Below, in pieces: positions 8,720 through 18,224 of a stretch of 64,000 bases of DNA (positions are counted from its first letter, which is position 1; the number at the start of each line of letters is the position of its first letter). A program made the position numbers and the translations under genes. Source of the stretch: Maribacter polysiphoniae (GTDB lineage: Bacteria > Bacteroidota > Bacteroidia > Flavobacteriales > Flavobacteriaceae); assembly GCF_003148665.1 (NCBI RefSeq), contig NZ_QGGQ01000004.1:414882-478881 (forward strand), written 5' to 3'. The notes under the pieces are model-generated. The model worked only from the letters and a program-made list of their open reading frames with translations. It had not been told where the DNA came from and made no database searches.

Positions 8720-9682
8720 TCAATTCACTTTATTAATAGGATTACCCTGTAGGTATGCGTTAAGATTATCGATAGCCAAATTCAACAACCTAGCCCTGGA
8801 TTCCTTCGAGGCCCATGCAATATGGGGGGTAATGATACAGTTTTTGGCCTTTAAGAGCGGGTTATCCGCTTCAATGGGTTCCGTCGATACCACATCAATG
8901 GCCGCACCGGCCACTTTTCCATGATCCAAGGCCTCCTTTAAATCCTTTTCGACAACCAACTGTCCCCGGGCTGTATTTATGAGCATTACACCATCCTTCA
9001 TCTTAGCTATGTTGGCCGCATTTATAATTCCTTCGGTATCAGGAGTCAATGGACAGTGTAGACTAATAACATCCGATTCCGTCAATAGCCCATCCATATC
9101 AACATACTTACAGGTCGTTGTTTCCAATTCGGGCCGCCTACGGCTAGCAGAGGCTAAAATATTCATTCCAAAGGCCTCGGCTAATTTAGCGGTTGCCCTT
9201 CCTATTCGTCCAAAACCAATAATCCCCATGGTCTTCCCTTCCAGTTCGACCAAAGGATAGTTCCAAAAGCTAAAATCCTTGCTATTCGTCCATTCCCCCT
9301 GTTTTACGGCTCGATTGTGTTCACCAACATGATGGCATATCTCAAGAAGTAAGGCCATCGTCATTTGAGCTACGGCAGTGGTACCATAGGTGGGTACATT
9401 GGTGACCGTTATACCCAAATCTTTTGTCGCCTGCATATCGACTACATTATACCCTGTAGCCAAAACCCCTATATATTTTAAAGATGGCGTCCTTTCAAGG
9501 ACTTCTTTTGGCAAAGGTGTTTTATTTGTGAAAATGACCTCGGCATTACCAATGGCATCCACGATTACCTCATTGGAGAATTCGGTTCTATCGTATACCG
9601 TCAATTCGCCCAAAGCCTCTAATTTTTCCCAACTCAAATCGCCGGGGTTCAAGGTATACCCATCAAGGACTACTATTTTCAT
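8720..9682 (-). CDS. D-2-hydroxyacid dehydrogenase (hydroxypyruvate/glyoxylate reductase type)
   Basis: A 320-residue cytoplasmic protein of the D-isomer-specific 2-hydroxyacid dehydrogenase family. The NAD-binding loop is GFGRIG (about residue 155). The substrate/catalytic Arg lies in NTARGQ, the catalytic Glu in the following segment, and the catalytic His in TPHIAWAS near the C-terminus. Length and motif spacing fit glycerate dehydrogenase/hydroxypyruvate reductase. In this locus it may reduce or oxidise a small acid made from the sugar. First gene of a two-gene leftward unit; it shares the operator at 9799-9818 with GH92. Confidence 0.85.
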   Translation of the reverse strand: MKIVVLDGYTLNPGDLSWEKLEALGELTVYDRTEFSNEVIVDAIGNAEVIFTNKTPLPKEVLERTPSLKYIGVLATGYNVVDMQATKDLGITVTNVPTYGTTAVAQMTMALLLEICHHVGEHNRAVKQGEWTNSKDFSFWNYPLVELEGKTMGIIGFGRIGRATAKLAEAFGMNILASASRRRPELETTTCKYVDMDGLLTESDVISLHCPLTPDTEGIINAANIAKMKDGVMLINTARGQLVVEKDLKEALDHGKVAGAAIDVVSTEPIEADNPLLKAKNCIITPHIAWASKESRARLLNLAIDNLNAYLQGNPINKVN

Positions 9683-9751
9683 TCTAATATATTTTACTCA
9701 AAAGACCCATTATCCCCTGCCCAAAACAGTTGTTTTAAAATGGCTTCTTTA

Positions 9752-9759
9752 CAAATATA
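9752..9759 (-). promoter_or_regulatory. -7 box of the 2-hydroxyacid dehydrogenase unit
   Basis: Minus strand reads TATATTTG, a perfect TAnnTTTG, identical to the box at 1385-1392. It is 49.5 nt from the centre of the operator at 9799-9818. Confidence 0.6.
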
Positions 9760-9798
9760 AGACTTAAGACATTCCTATTATTTCCGCTATCTTATCCC

Positions 9799-9818
9799 AT
9801 TTACATGTTATTTTAACT
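9799..9818 (-). promoter_or_regulatory. Glycan-locus operator, copy 4 (shared, divergent)
   Basis: Minus strand reads AGTTAAAATAACATGTAAAT, joining the GTTAAAATAACAT half seen in copy 1 to the CATGTAAA half seen in copies 3, 5 and 7. It lies between the dehydrogenase (minus, -7 box 49.5 nt away) and GH92 (plus, -7 box TATCTTTG at 9840-9847, 31.5 nt away). Confidence 0.65.
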
Positions 9819-9839
9819 ATCGGATTATATTTACTAATT

Positions 9840-9847
9840 TATCTTTG
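9840..9847 (+). promoter_or_regulatory. -7 box of the GH92 gene
   Basis: TATCTTTG fits TAnnTTTG exactly and lies 70 bases before the GH92 start. The distance from the operator centre is 31.5 nt, as for the plus promoter at 1472. Confidence 0.55.
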
Positions 9848-9916
9848 TTAAGCAGGTAATATTCTTTAGGTGACTAAGAAATAACCTCAACCAAACTTTA
9901 AAACCGGAGGATTCCC

Positions 9917-12289
9917 ATGAAAAATTTACTGAACCTGATATATCCACTTACGTTTTCAATGTTCTTTGCATGTACCCAGATCGGTTATACACAGGCCAAG
10001 ACGCCCAGTGCGTATGTGGACCCCTTTATTGGTACCGACTTTTTTGGGCACACCTATCCCGGTGCAGCATTACCCAATGCACTTGTGCATTTAAGTCCGG
10101 ATGTATATACAGAGGGCTGGACCTACTGTGCGGGTTATATCTATTCTGAAAGTTCAATCATGGGTTTCAGCCACACCCACTGGAGTGGTGTTGGCATGGT
10201 CAATGGTGGCGAGATATTACTGATGCCCACGGTGAACCAAAAACTACAGATCGTACCGGGTTCCTTGGAAGATCCCGATGCAGGGTATCGCTCACGATTC
10301 GACCACTCCGAAGAGCGTGCCACACCGGGCTATTACACGGTAAAACTAAAGGATTATGATGTTAACGTTGAACTAACGGCTACCCAACGGGCTGGTTTTC
10401 ATCGTTATACATTCCCAGAATCAACGAATTCGCGCATTATTTTGGATGTTGGCCATCAAATCGGGGATATGACCAAAGGCGAACTATCCGAACTCAAGAT
10501 TGTCGATGACCACCGTATTGAAGGTGCGAAAGGTGCAGGGCTAGGAAAAGTGTATTTTGTAGCGGAGTTCAGCAAACCCTTTTTATATTATGGCACTTTT
10601 GACGCCACGTATAAGACCCCTGAATCCAATGGCAGTATTTTCCCATACAAAAACGCCGAGGTAGGTGATAAAATAGGGGCATTTGTACAATACCATACTG
10701 CAAAAGACGAACAGGTTTTAGTAAAAGTAGGCCTATCCTACACCAGTATTGAGGGTGCGCGAAGAAACCTCCAGCAGGAAATACCTAACTGGGATTTTGA
10801 TGGTGTAAGGGATAACGCAAAAAAAATATGGGACAAGGAGCTTTCAAAAATCACCGTTAAAGGAGGCTCTGAAGACCAAAAACAGATTTTCACCACCGCA
10901 CTCTACCGATCTCTGTTAGCGCAATATATTTCACAGGATGTCGATGGTAAATATTTTGGTTCGGATGGAAAAATACACGAAGCCAAGGACTTCGATTTTT
11001 ATGGGTCTTTTTCATGTTGGGACACTTACCGAACCCAGCATCCCTTACTAACCCTTGTGGCTCCTGAACACGTAAACGACTATATCAAATCGATAGCGGC
11101 AAAGGTTGAAAATTATGGATGGCTACCAGCCCAACACTTTTTAAACGTCTATGGGGAGTCCATGGTCGGCGATCACCTGATCCCGATTATTGTGGACGCC
11201 TATTTAAAAGGGTATCGCGATTTCGATATCAACCTATTGTACAAGGCGATGAGAAAAAAAGCTTTGGAACTACCCAAATCCCCCATTTCGAAGGATGTGG
11301 GGCGCTCGGGGTTGACTTATTATCTTGAAAAAGGATATGCCCCCATCGATAAGGTGACCGAGGCAGTACCCAATACCCTTGAATTGGCCTATGATGACTG
11401 GTGTATTGCCCAATTGGCCAAAGCGCTTAACAAACCAAATGACTATGCCCTATTCATGAAACGGGCCAACAATTACAAGAATGTCTGGGATTCCAAAACC
11501 CAATTCATGCGCCCCAAAAAATATGATGGCACTTGGCTCCCTGAAATCGGGGACAACAAGCAGGAAATCATCAAGAATGGTGACCACAGTTATTACAAAT
11601 ACTTTGACCCCTTATTGGTTGGTCGACGTCCAAATCGCCACTATACCGAATCGAATGCCTGGCAATATATATGGTCTGTACAACATGACCCGCAAGGACT
11701 CATATCCCTTTTCGGGAACAAAAAAGAATTTATCGCCAAGCTCGATACCTTTTTTGAGATGAGTCCGGTTATTAGTCCACCAAAGTATGTAGGTGTGGTC
11801 GGCACCATAGGGCAATATGTCCATGGCAACCAACCTTCGCATCATGTTGCCTATTTATACAATTATGCCGGCCAGCCATGGAAAACACAATTCAGGGCCC
11901 GCCAAGTAATGGATAAAATGTACCGAATAGGTCCTGGCGGCCTTCCGGGAAATGAGGATATGGGTTCACTTTCATCCTGGTATGTGTTAAGTGCCATGGG
12001 TATTTACCCTATGGCCCCAGGAAATACTGTTTATACGATTGGCAGTCCGCTTTTTGATGAATTGAGTCTACACCCCACAAAAAACAAAACATTTACGGTA
12101 CGCGCCCAAAACAATTCCAAGAAGAACGTATACATCCAATCCGCAACCTTCAACGGTAAACCTTTCAACAGAACATGGATTACCCATGAGGAAATTGTCA
12201 AAGGAGGTGTTCTTCAATTTAAGATGGGACCACAGCCAAACACGAAATGGGGCACGGACAAAATACCTACATCCTTATTACCCAACTAG
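9917..12289 (+). CDS. GH92 alpha-mannosidase
   Basis: A 790-residue exported protein. The signal contains a possible lipobox (FFAC, Cys 17). The N-terminal beta-sandwich begins with the family signature DPFIGTDFFGHTYPGA. The C-terminal (alpha/alpha)6 domain holds YTESNAWQY, with Glu578 at the place of the general acid, and GNEDMG, with Asp681 at the place of the general base. GH92 enzymes are calcium-dependent exo-mannosidases that act on alpha-1,2/1,3/1,4/1,6-linked mannose, and some cleave mannose-1-phosphate-6-mannose. The linkage cannot be predicted here. Ser replaces Gly in the more usual YTEGNAWQY. It is transcribed alone from the shared operator at 9799-9818. Confidence 0.93.
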   Translation: MKNLLNLIYPLTFSMFFACTQIGYTQAKTPSAYVDPFIGTDFFGHTYPGAALPNALVHLSPDVYTEGWTYCAGYIYSESSIMGFSHTHWSGVGMVNGGEILLMPTVNQKLQIVPGSLEDPDAGYRSRFDHSEERATPGYYTVKLKDYDVNVELTATQRAGFHRYTFPESTNSRIILDVGHQIGDMTKGELSELKIVDDHRIEGAKGAGLGKVYFVAEFSKPFLYYGTFDATYKTPESNGSIFPYKNAEVGDKIGAFVQYHTAKDEQVLVKVGLSYTSIEGARRNLQQEIPNWDFDGVRDNAKKIWDKELSKITVKGGSEDQKQIFTTALYRSLLAQYISQDVDGKYFGSDGKIHEAKDFDFYGSFSCWDTYRTQHPLLTLVAPEHVNDYIKSIAAKVENYGWLPAQHFLNVYGESMVGDHLIPIIVDAYLKGYRDFDINLLYKAMRKKALELPKSPISKDVGRSGLTYYLEKGYAPIDKVTEAVPNTLELAYDDWCIAQLAKALNKPNDYALFMKRANNYKNVWDSKTQFMRPKKYDGTWLPEIGDNKQEIIKNGDHSYYKYFDPLLVGRRPNRHYTESNAWQYIWSVQHDPQGLISLFGNKKEFIAKLDTFFEMSPVISPPKYVGVVGTIGQYVHGNQPSHHVAYLYNYAGQPWKTQFRARQVMDKMYRIGPGGLPGNEDMGSLSSWYVLSAMGIYPMAPGNTVYTIGSPLFDELSLHPTKNKTFTVRAQNNSKKNVYIQSATFNGKPFNRTWITHEEIVKGGVLQFKMGPQPNTKWGTDKIPTSLLPN

Positions 12290-12345
12290 AAAACTTCAAT
12301 TATTCTAACACTATATAGGTATATATTGCCAACATTATTTTAAAA

Positions 12346-12365
12346 GGTCAATATTCCATGTAAAC
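12346..12365 (+). promoter_or_regulatory. Glycan-locus operator, copy 5
   Basis: Reads GGTCAATATTCCATGTAAAC and shares 18 identical bases with copy 3. A weak -7 box, TTTATTTG at 12404-12411, starts 48.5 nt from its centre. It serves the two propeller-helical genes at 12490 and 14773. Confidence 0.6.
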
Positions 12366-12489
12366 CTTGTAGAATATAGGTGGTAATGTACTTATAAAAT
12401 CGGTTTATTTGTTTTGAATGTTATGCAGTGTTTTGCTTAACCGTATATCAACATCATTAACAATTAACCATCCTAACCTCATAGATATT

Positions 12490-14727
12490 ATGAAAAAGAT
12501 CAATCAATACTGCATTTTGATGATTTCACTTCTCGTGGTTTCCTGTAACAACCCTGATAAGGAAAAAGAACAAACATCCTCAATGCCTATATATGAAGAC
12601 ATCCCTTACCTTCAAGATTATAGCATAAAATACAATTGGACCCAAGATCAGGATATATCCAAGGTATATATGGATAGGAATGGCGTAATCCAAGTGCTTT
12701 CTACAGACGGCCTTCTACGAACACATGATGGACAATTTTTATATCCCGGCACGCTGCTGAAAGACAAGACATATCGCCCACTTACCGATAAGCAAATAAG
12801 TGGACTTACCCTGTATGAAAACCAATTTGTCTATTTAGATGATAAGGCGGTTTTCAGCAATGCATGGGCAGGTAGTCTTTACCTTTCCCACAATCTACCC
12901 AAGGCCCATATTTTGGCTGCGGGATCCAATTTCGATTTTCTGATCAGTGATGGTAAGTCCCTTCAATTTCTATCAAAGGATAAGGCCCCTTGGGAAGGAG
13001 CAATCGATGACCGACTTTTGGACATACGGTACCATGCCGACCAAAAAACATTCTGGATTTTAGGAGCGCACAGTATTTCTAGTTTTGATGCGACCACCAG
13101 TACTTTAAAAACAACACAACAAGAACAACAATTGACGGCATTGGCCCTACAGGGTGATCATTTGGTCATAGGCACTTCAAATGGTTATTTTGAACTCAAT
13201 CCCAAAACGGTAACGAAGGTTGGCCCGCTGCAAAACAAACTACCGGTTACCGATATTACTTATATCGAAACCATCGACGATCATCTCTGGTTTGGATCTT
13301 CCGAAGGCGCCTTCAAATTACGTGATGATGGTAAATTCGATTACTACTACGGAAAGCGTTGGTTGCCCAACAACCATGTAAAACATATATCCAAAGGAAA
13401 TGATAACTCCATCTTGATTTTGACCGATACCGGTCTGGGCCAAATCGTATTCGAAGAAATGACCCTTTTTGACAAGGCCGAATATTATGAAAAACAAGTA
13501 AGGGACCGTCATATCCGTTTAGGCTTCAATGCCTCTTTGGTCGATATGGACAATGGAAATATTGATACCGGACGACTTTCGGATTCCGATAACGATGGCT
13601 TATGGACAACCATGTATCTGGCAGGGGAGGTTTTTCGCTATGCGGTGACCCAATCTGATGATGCCTTACAGAATTGTAGGGAATCCATGGAGGCTATGGA
13701 GCGGTTATTCAGTATCAATCCAGTTCCTGGGTTTCCCTCACGATCCTTTGAGCGCAGTGGTTATATTGAAAAATTGCACGACCCGGACAGATGGCAACAC
13801 TCCAACGACCCGGAGTGGGATTGGAAATCGACCACCAGTAGCGATGAGGCTATCGGGCATATATTTGCTTACGGTGTCATGGCTGAATTGATGGACAATG
13901 ACCTGAAAGACCGAGCCATAACCCTTATCGATACCTTGATGAGCCATATCGTCCGCAATGACTTGTACATGGTTGATTATGATGGAAAACCCACTACTTG
14001 GGGCAAATGGAACCCCGATTATGTGAATGCCAGACCGAAAATGGTGGGCGATCGAAAAATAAACTCTTCCAATATTATTGGTATGTTACAGACTGCCTAT
14101 CATTTCACTGGAAAGGAAAAATATAAAGAAAAAGCCTTCGACCTGATGAATAACCATGGCTATCTCGAAAACCTTATGTGGCCGATGAAGGATGTAGCCC
14201 CCGCCCCTGACGATGCGGACGACTGGAGTAAGATGCTATCGGAATCATGGAACCATTCCGATGATGAAATGTATTTTGTGGGGTACTGGGGATTATACAA
14301 TTATGCTTTCAACGACACGCTTAAAACAAAATTCAAAGCATCCATTCTTGACCATTGGGAAATTGAACGACCTGAAAAAGAAGGCGCATGGAACATTATG
14401 ACGGCATTGACCGGTACTTCCGAATTTGACCTTGACGAAGCCGTATGGTATCTCAAAGAGCATCCTATGGATATGGTTTCATGGGATGTCAAAAATAGCC
14501 ATAGAAAGGATTTGGATTTTATAGCCCCCAATTTTAGGGAGCAGACCACGAAAGAGGTACTTCCCCCTGATGAAAGAAAGATACAACGCCATAATGGTAA
14601 TATGTTTCGATTGGATAAAATCGGAAATGACGGTGGTGAAGAATATTCGGCTGGGGATATTTGGCTCCTCCCCTATTGGATGGGCCGATATTTGGGCGTG
14701 ATCAGTGAACCCCAACCTTTGGATTAA
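12490..14727 (+). CDS. Propeller plus helical-domain lipoprotein, paralogue 1 (function unknown)
   Basis: A 745-residue protein when started at the ATG at 12490, which gives a good lipobox (VVSC, Cys 19). Residues about 30-330 look like a beta-propeller of the two-component-regulator-propeller type (repeats such as DDHLWFGSSEGAFKL). The rest is helical and looks like an (alpha/alpha) toroid. It contains VDYDGKPTTWGKWNPDY (Asp498 in DGK), shared with the proteins at 14773 and 24487. I do not recognise a named family. The toroid fold and the setting suggest a glycoside hydrolase or lyase. First gene of a two-gene unit; 45 bases separate it from its paralogue. Confidence 0.75.
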   Translation: MKKINQYCILMISLLVVSCNNPDKEKEQTSSMPIYEDIPYLQDYSIKYNWTQDQDISKVYMDRNGVIQVLSTDGLLRTHDGQFLYPGTLLKDKTYRPLTDKQISGLTLYENQFVYLDDKAVFSNAWAGSLYLSHNLPKAHILAAGSNFDFLISDGKSLQFLSKDKAPWEGAIDDRLLDIRYHADQKTFWILGAHSISSFDATTSTLKTTQQEQQLTALALQGDHLVIGTSNGYFELNPKTVTKVGPLQNKLPVTDITYIETIDDHLWFGSSEGAFKLRDDGKFDYYYGKRWLPNNHVKHISKGNDNSILILTDTGLGQIVFEEMTLFDKAEYYEKQVRDRHIRLGFNASLVDMDNGNIDTGRLSDSDNDGLWTTMYLAGEVFRYAVTQSDDALQNCRESMEAMERLFSINPVPGFPSRSFERSGYIEKLHDPDRWQHSNDPEWDWKSTTSSDEAIGHIFAYGVMAELMDNDLKDRAITLIDTLMSHIVRNDLYMVDYDGKPTTWGKWNPDYVNARPKMVGDRKINSSNIIGMLQTAYHFTGKEKYKEKAFDLMNNHGYLENLMWPMKDVAPAPDDADDWSKMLSESWNHSDDEMYFVGYWGLYNYAFNDTLKTKFKASILDHWEIERPEKEGAWNIMTALTGTSEFDLDEAVWYLKEHPMDMVSWDVKNSHRKDLDFIAPNFREQTTKEVLPPDERKIQRHNGNMFRLDKIGNDGGEEYSAGDIWLLPYWMGRYLGVISEPQPLD

Positions 14728-14772
14728 CAGTCCAAGGCCACTTTTAAAACAAACCATTCAATACGATATCCT

Positions 14773-16902
14773 ATGCGAACCATTTTACTGATTTCAATAG
14801 CATTACTGCAATTCTCTTTTATATCAATTGGGGAGAAAGATAAATTCCGACAGGATGTTGCCGTAATGCATGGTAGCGAACAGGGGCTCCCCCAAGGAGC
14901 CTTTACTGAAATACAGTTATACAACAATATACCCATTGCGATAGCTTCCGGGGGAACCTACGAATGGAACGGTAGCCAATGGACAAGGATAGAGGGTTCC
15001 AAACCGGAACATTCATTATCACAATTCAAAAAATTACCAGAAGGTACAGGAAAAGTACTCTCCGAAGTAACCTATAAAGGCGAGACCTATCTGGGTTGTG
15101 AAAACGGTCTATACGTTAAGGCCAAAAAAGGCAAATGGAAGCAGGTATTACCCTTTGACGAAAATTATAGCTGGGCCTTGAAAAAAGTCGCCGCCCTGGT
15201 TGTAGATACGAACGGCAATCTATGGTTTGGGTCCAAGGAAGGGATTGGTAAAAACACCAATGGGAAATGGCAATTGTTTACGGGAAAGGAAGGCGTTCCC
15301 TATACCCAATTCACTTGTGCTTCGGCAGGACCCCAGGGCGAAGTATGGTTCGGCACGGAAAATGGCGCCATAAGGGCCGAAAACGACTATTTTTACTATC
15401 GTACCACACGACGTTGGCTACCTGACAATCATGTAAACGACATTGCCGTAGACCAAGAAGGCACCGCTTGGTTTGCAACGGACAAAGGCATTGGTCAAAT
15501 TATTCCCAAAGAGATGACCTATGAGGAAAAGGCAGCCTATTTCACCCATCTAACGGAAGAAAGACATAACAGAATGGGGTTCATTTGCCAAAACCACCTC
15601 AGCAAGCAATTCGATATAGACAGCTATGAACTGGCCATCTCTGACAACGATGGCCAATATACCGCCATGTACGGTGCCGCACAGGCTTTTAGATATGCCA
15701 TAACGGGTGATAAGGAAGCAAAGGCAATTGCGGATAGAAGCTTTAAGGCAGTAAAGTGGCTGGTCGATATTACACCTGAGCCAGGTTTTCCCGCCCGTGT
15801 TATCATTCCCGTTGATTGGCACGAAACGGTAAACGAACAATACAGTAAGGAGTACAACAAAAGGCATCAGAAAAACGACCCCTTCTGGAAGGATATCTAT
15901 CCCCGTTTTCCGCTAAGTCAGGATGGCAAATACCGTTGGAAATGTGATACCAGTTCTGACGAGTTGGCGGGACATTACTTCTATTATGGAATCTACTACG
16001 ACCTTGTCGCTGAAACCGAAGAAGAGAAAGCAGCGGTTAAACAAGTAGTGGCCGATGTTACCGACCATCTTATCCGCCATAGTTTCAAATTGGTCGACTA
16101 CGATGGTAAACCCACACGTTGGGGCAGTTTTGACCCTGACTACTTTAACTCGATTTGGGGTTGGGATCAGCGCGGCCTAAATTCGATGATGATGCTCTCC
16201 TTTCTTAATGTAGCCAGCCATGTTACCGAAGACCCAAAATATGACGAGGTGTCCAAAATGCTGCGTGACGAAGAAAATTACCACATTAATGCCATGCATC
16301 CCAAGGAATTTTTTCCTCCTGAAAACGTAGTCCCATGGGACAACAACCTTGGGTTAATGAGTTTTTACGGTCTGATCAACTATGAAAAAGACCCCGAACT
16401 CCTTATGATGTATCGTCTTTCCTTGGAATATGCCTGGTTAAATATCAGCAAACAAAAGAATGCCTTTTGGGATGGACTTTACGGAGCATTGGCAAATACT
16501 TTTACCAAAAAAGTAAACGAAGGTTATTTCAATACACGTGAATTGTTCAAGGAGAATCCCTTGTTTGCCCAATCGGTCATTGACCGCTATGGGAAAAGCA
16601 GTCTTGACACCCGATATATCAAGGAAACCCTACAACGTATTCCCTTAGACCTCATCGGTTATGAAATGGACAACACCCATCGTCTTGATGTACTTTTCGA
16701 CCCCACCCCAGCCCAGGAAGCTGATATGGGATGGCGCATGGACTCCTATGCGCTCCCTATTGACGAACGCGGGCATGTTCGGTTGGACAGGGATGCTTTT
16801 GACCTTCACGATTCAGAAGGAAATGGTTATTCAGAACACGAAGGCACTTTCTATCTTTTACCCTATTACTTCGCGAAGTACCATGATTTAATTCCCCAGT
16901 AA
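14773..16902 (+). CDS. Propeller plus helical-domain secreted protein, paralogue 2 (function unknown)
   Basis: A 709-residue protein with a Sec-type signal (hydrophobic stretch to about residue 18; no lipobox). A propeller-like N-terminal half has repeats such as GNLWFGSKEGIG, GEVWFGTENGA and GTAWFATDKGIG. It is followed by the same helical domain as the 12490 product: RWLPDNHVNDI at the junction, then VDYDGKPTRWGSFDPDY (Asp444 in DGK). The two are clearly paralogues. Like the first it is probably an exported glycan-active or glycan-binding enzyme, with no reaction known to me. It converges with the FHS permease gene. Confidence 0.75.
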   Translation: MRTILLISIALLQFSFISIGEKDKFRQDVAVMHGSEQGLPQGAFTEIQLYNNIPIAIASGGTYEWNGSQWTRIEGSKPEHSLSQFKKLPEGTGKVLSEVTYKGETYLGCENGLYVKAKKGKWKQVLPFDENYSWALKKVAALVVDTNGNLWFGSKEGIGKNTNGKWQLFTGKEGVPYTQFTCASAGPQGEVWFGTENGAIRAENDYFYYRTTRRWLPDNHVNDIAVDQEGTAWFATDKGIGQIIPKEMTYEEKAAYFTHLTEERHNRMGFICQNHLSKQFDIDSYELAISDNDGQYTAMYGAAQAFRYAITGDKEAKAIADRSFKAVKWLVDITPEPGFPARVIIPVDWHETVNEQYSKEYNKRHQKNDPFWKDIYPRFPLSQDGKYRWKCDTSSDELAGHYFYYGIYYDLVAETEEEKAAVKQVVADVTDHLIRHSFKLVDYDGKPTRWGSFDPDYFNSIWGWDQRGLNSMMMLSFLNVASHVTEDPKYDEVSKMLRDEENYHINAMHPKEFFPPENVVPWDNNLGLMSFYGLINYEKDPELLMMYRLSLEYAWLNISKQKNAFWDGLYGALANTFTKKVNEGYFNTRELFKENPLFAQSVIDRYGKSSLDTRYIKETLQRIPLDLIGYEMDNTHRLDVLFDPTPAQEADMGWRMDSYALPIDERGHVRLDRDAFDLHDSEGNGYSEHEGTFYLLPYYFAKYHDLIPQ

Positions 16903-16953
16903 GGTCAATCGGAAAATACTAAAACAAGCCAATTATCTTTCCCGAAGCAAAGC

Positions 16954-18186
16954 CTAATTTTGTGCTTCGACTTGGGCGAATTCATTGGCTCCGGGTTTAT
17001 ACCCATTTACCGCATAATAAATGATAAATGCGTAACATAGAAGTGGCAATATATAAGAAAGATGGAGACCGATAGCCGGCATATCGGCCAAAACCCCTTG
17101 TAACAGTGGTAATATCGCCCCGCCAACCGGTGCCATTACCAAAATACCCGAAGCCTTGTTGGTATATTTACCAAGTCCCTTAATAGACAAGGTAAAAATA
17201 TTGGACCACATTATCGAATTAAACAAGCCTACAGCCAGCATGGCCCACATGGCGACATAACCATTGGTGAGTATCGTCACGGCCAGCAACAGAACAGAGG
17301 CCAATGCGGAAAAACACAATACTTTTTGGGCGCTAGCCTTTTGTAGAATAGCTGACCCCAAAAAACGACCTATCATCAATCCGGCCCAATAAAGAGGAAT
17401 ATAGGTCGCCGCTTTTTTCTCGGCAAATCCGGCAATATAGGGTTCCCCCAAAAAGTTCACGATAAAACTGCCTATGGCCACTTCCGCACCGACATATAAC
17501 ATCAAAGCAATGACACCCAATCGCAATTGCCTGAATTTCAATACATTTCCCTTAACTTTCACCCCATCGGTCTCCAACACCTTCGGTAGCTTCAGAAAAA
17601 AGAAAACAATAGCTATCAAAAAGGCGAAAATCGCCAAGCCTACGTATGGCCCCTCAACAGCGGCCGCGGCTTCTTTCGGGGTGTCATAATGACCCAAGAT
17701 TAAAAATCCACCCGCCAAAGGAGCCAATGTGGTAGCCAAGGAATTGATTCCCTGGGCCAAATTCAACCGACTGGAAGCCGTTTCAGGTTTCCCTAAAATA
17801 ATCACATAGGGGTTCGCCACTACCTGCAGAATCACACTGCCCGTAGCCATGGTAAACAATCCGAATAAAAACAACGGATACGAAACAGCCCATGAAGCGG
17901 GCAAAAACAAAAGTGCCCCCAAACCAATCGTTATCAAGCCGGCAGAGATACCCTTTTTATATCCAATGCGCTCAACGAGTAGACTGGCAGGAATCGCCAT
18001 TAAGAAATACGCCCCAAAGAAACAGAACTGTATCAGCATGGTTTCGGTGTAGCTCATATCGAATAACCCCTTGAAATGGGGAATCAATATGTCGTTTAAG
18101 GAAACAATGGCCCCCCAAATAAAAAATAATGAAGTCATTAAGGCAAAAGCACCCCTAAAATTATTCGTCTGTGTTGCGTTCTTCAA
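16954..18186 (-). CDS. FHS-family sugar:proton symporter (FucP-like MFS)
   Basis: A 410-residue, 12-helix major facilitator. The opening block FALMTSLFFIWGAIVSLNDILIPHFK is typical of the FHS family (fucose/glucose/galactose permeases), with the conserved Asp in LNDILIPH. The frame opens with a TTG at 18186 preceded by no in-frame ATG; the next ATG (residue 17) would remove part of helix 1, so TTG is likely the real start. It is the last gene of the leftward susC operon and would bring a monosaccharide from the periplasm to the cytoplasm. Confidence 0.85.
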   Translation of the reverse strand: MKNATQTNNFRGAFALMTSLFFIWGAIVSLNDILIPHFKGLFDMSYTETMLIQFCFFGAYFLMAIPASLLVERIGYKKGISAGLITIGLGALLFLPASWAVSYPLFLFGLFTMATGSVILQVVANPYVIILGKPETASSRLNLAQGINSLATTLAPLAGGFLILGHYDTPKEAAAAVEGPYVGLAIFAFLIAIVFFFLKLPKVLETDGVKVKGNVLKFRQLRLGVIALMLYVGAEVAIGSFIVNFLGEPYIAGFAEKKAATYIPLYWAGLMIGRFLGSAILQKASAQKVLCFSALASVLLLAVTILTNGYVAMWAMLAVGLFNSIMWSNIFTLSIKGLGKYTNKASGILVMAPVGGAILPLLQGVLADMPAIGLHLSYILPLLCYAFIIYYAVNGYKPGANEFAQVEAQN

Positions 18187-18224
18187 TGGTATGGATTTAA
18201 GTTATTATCTGGAGGGCCTTGATT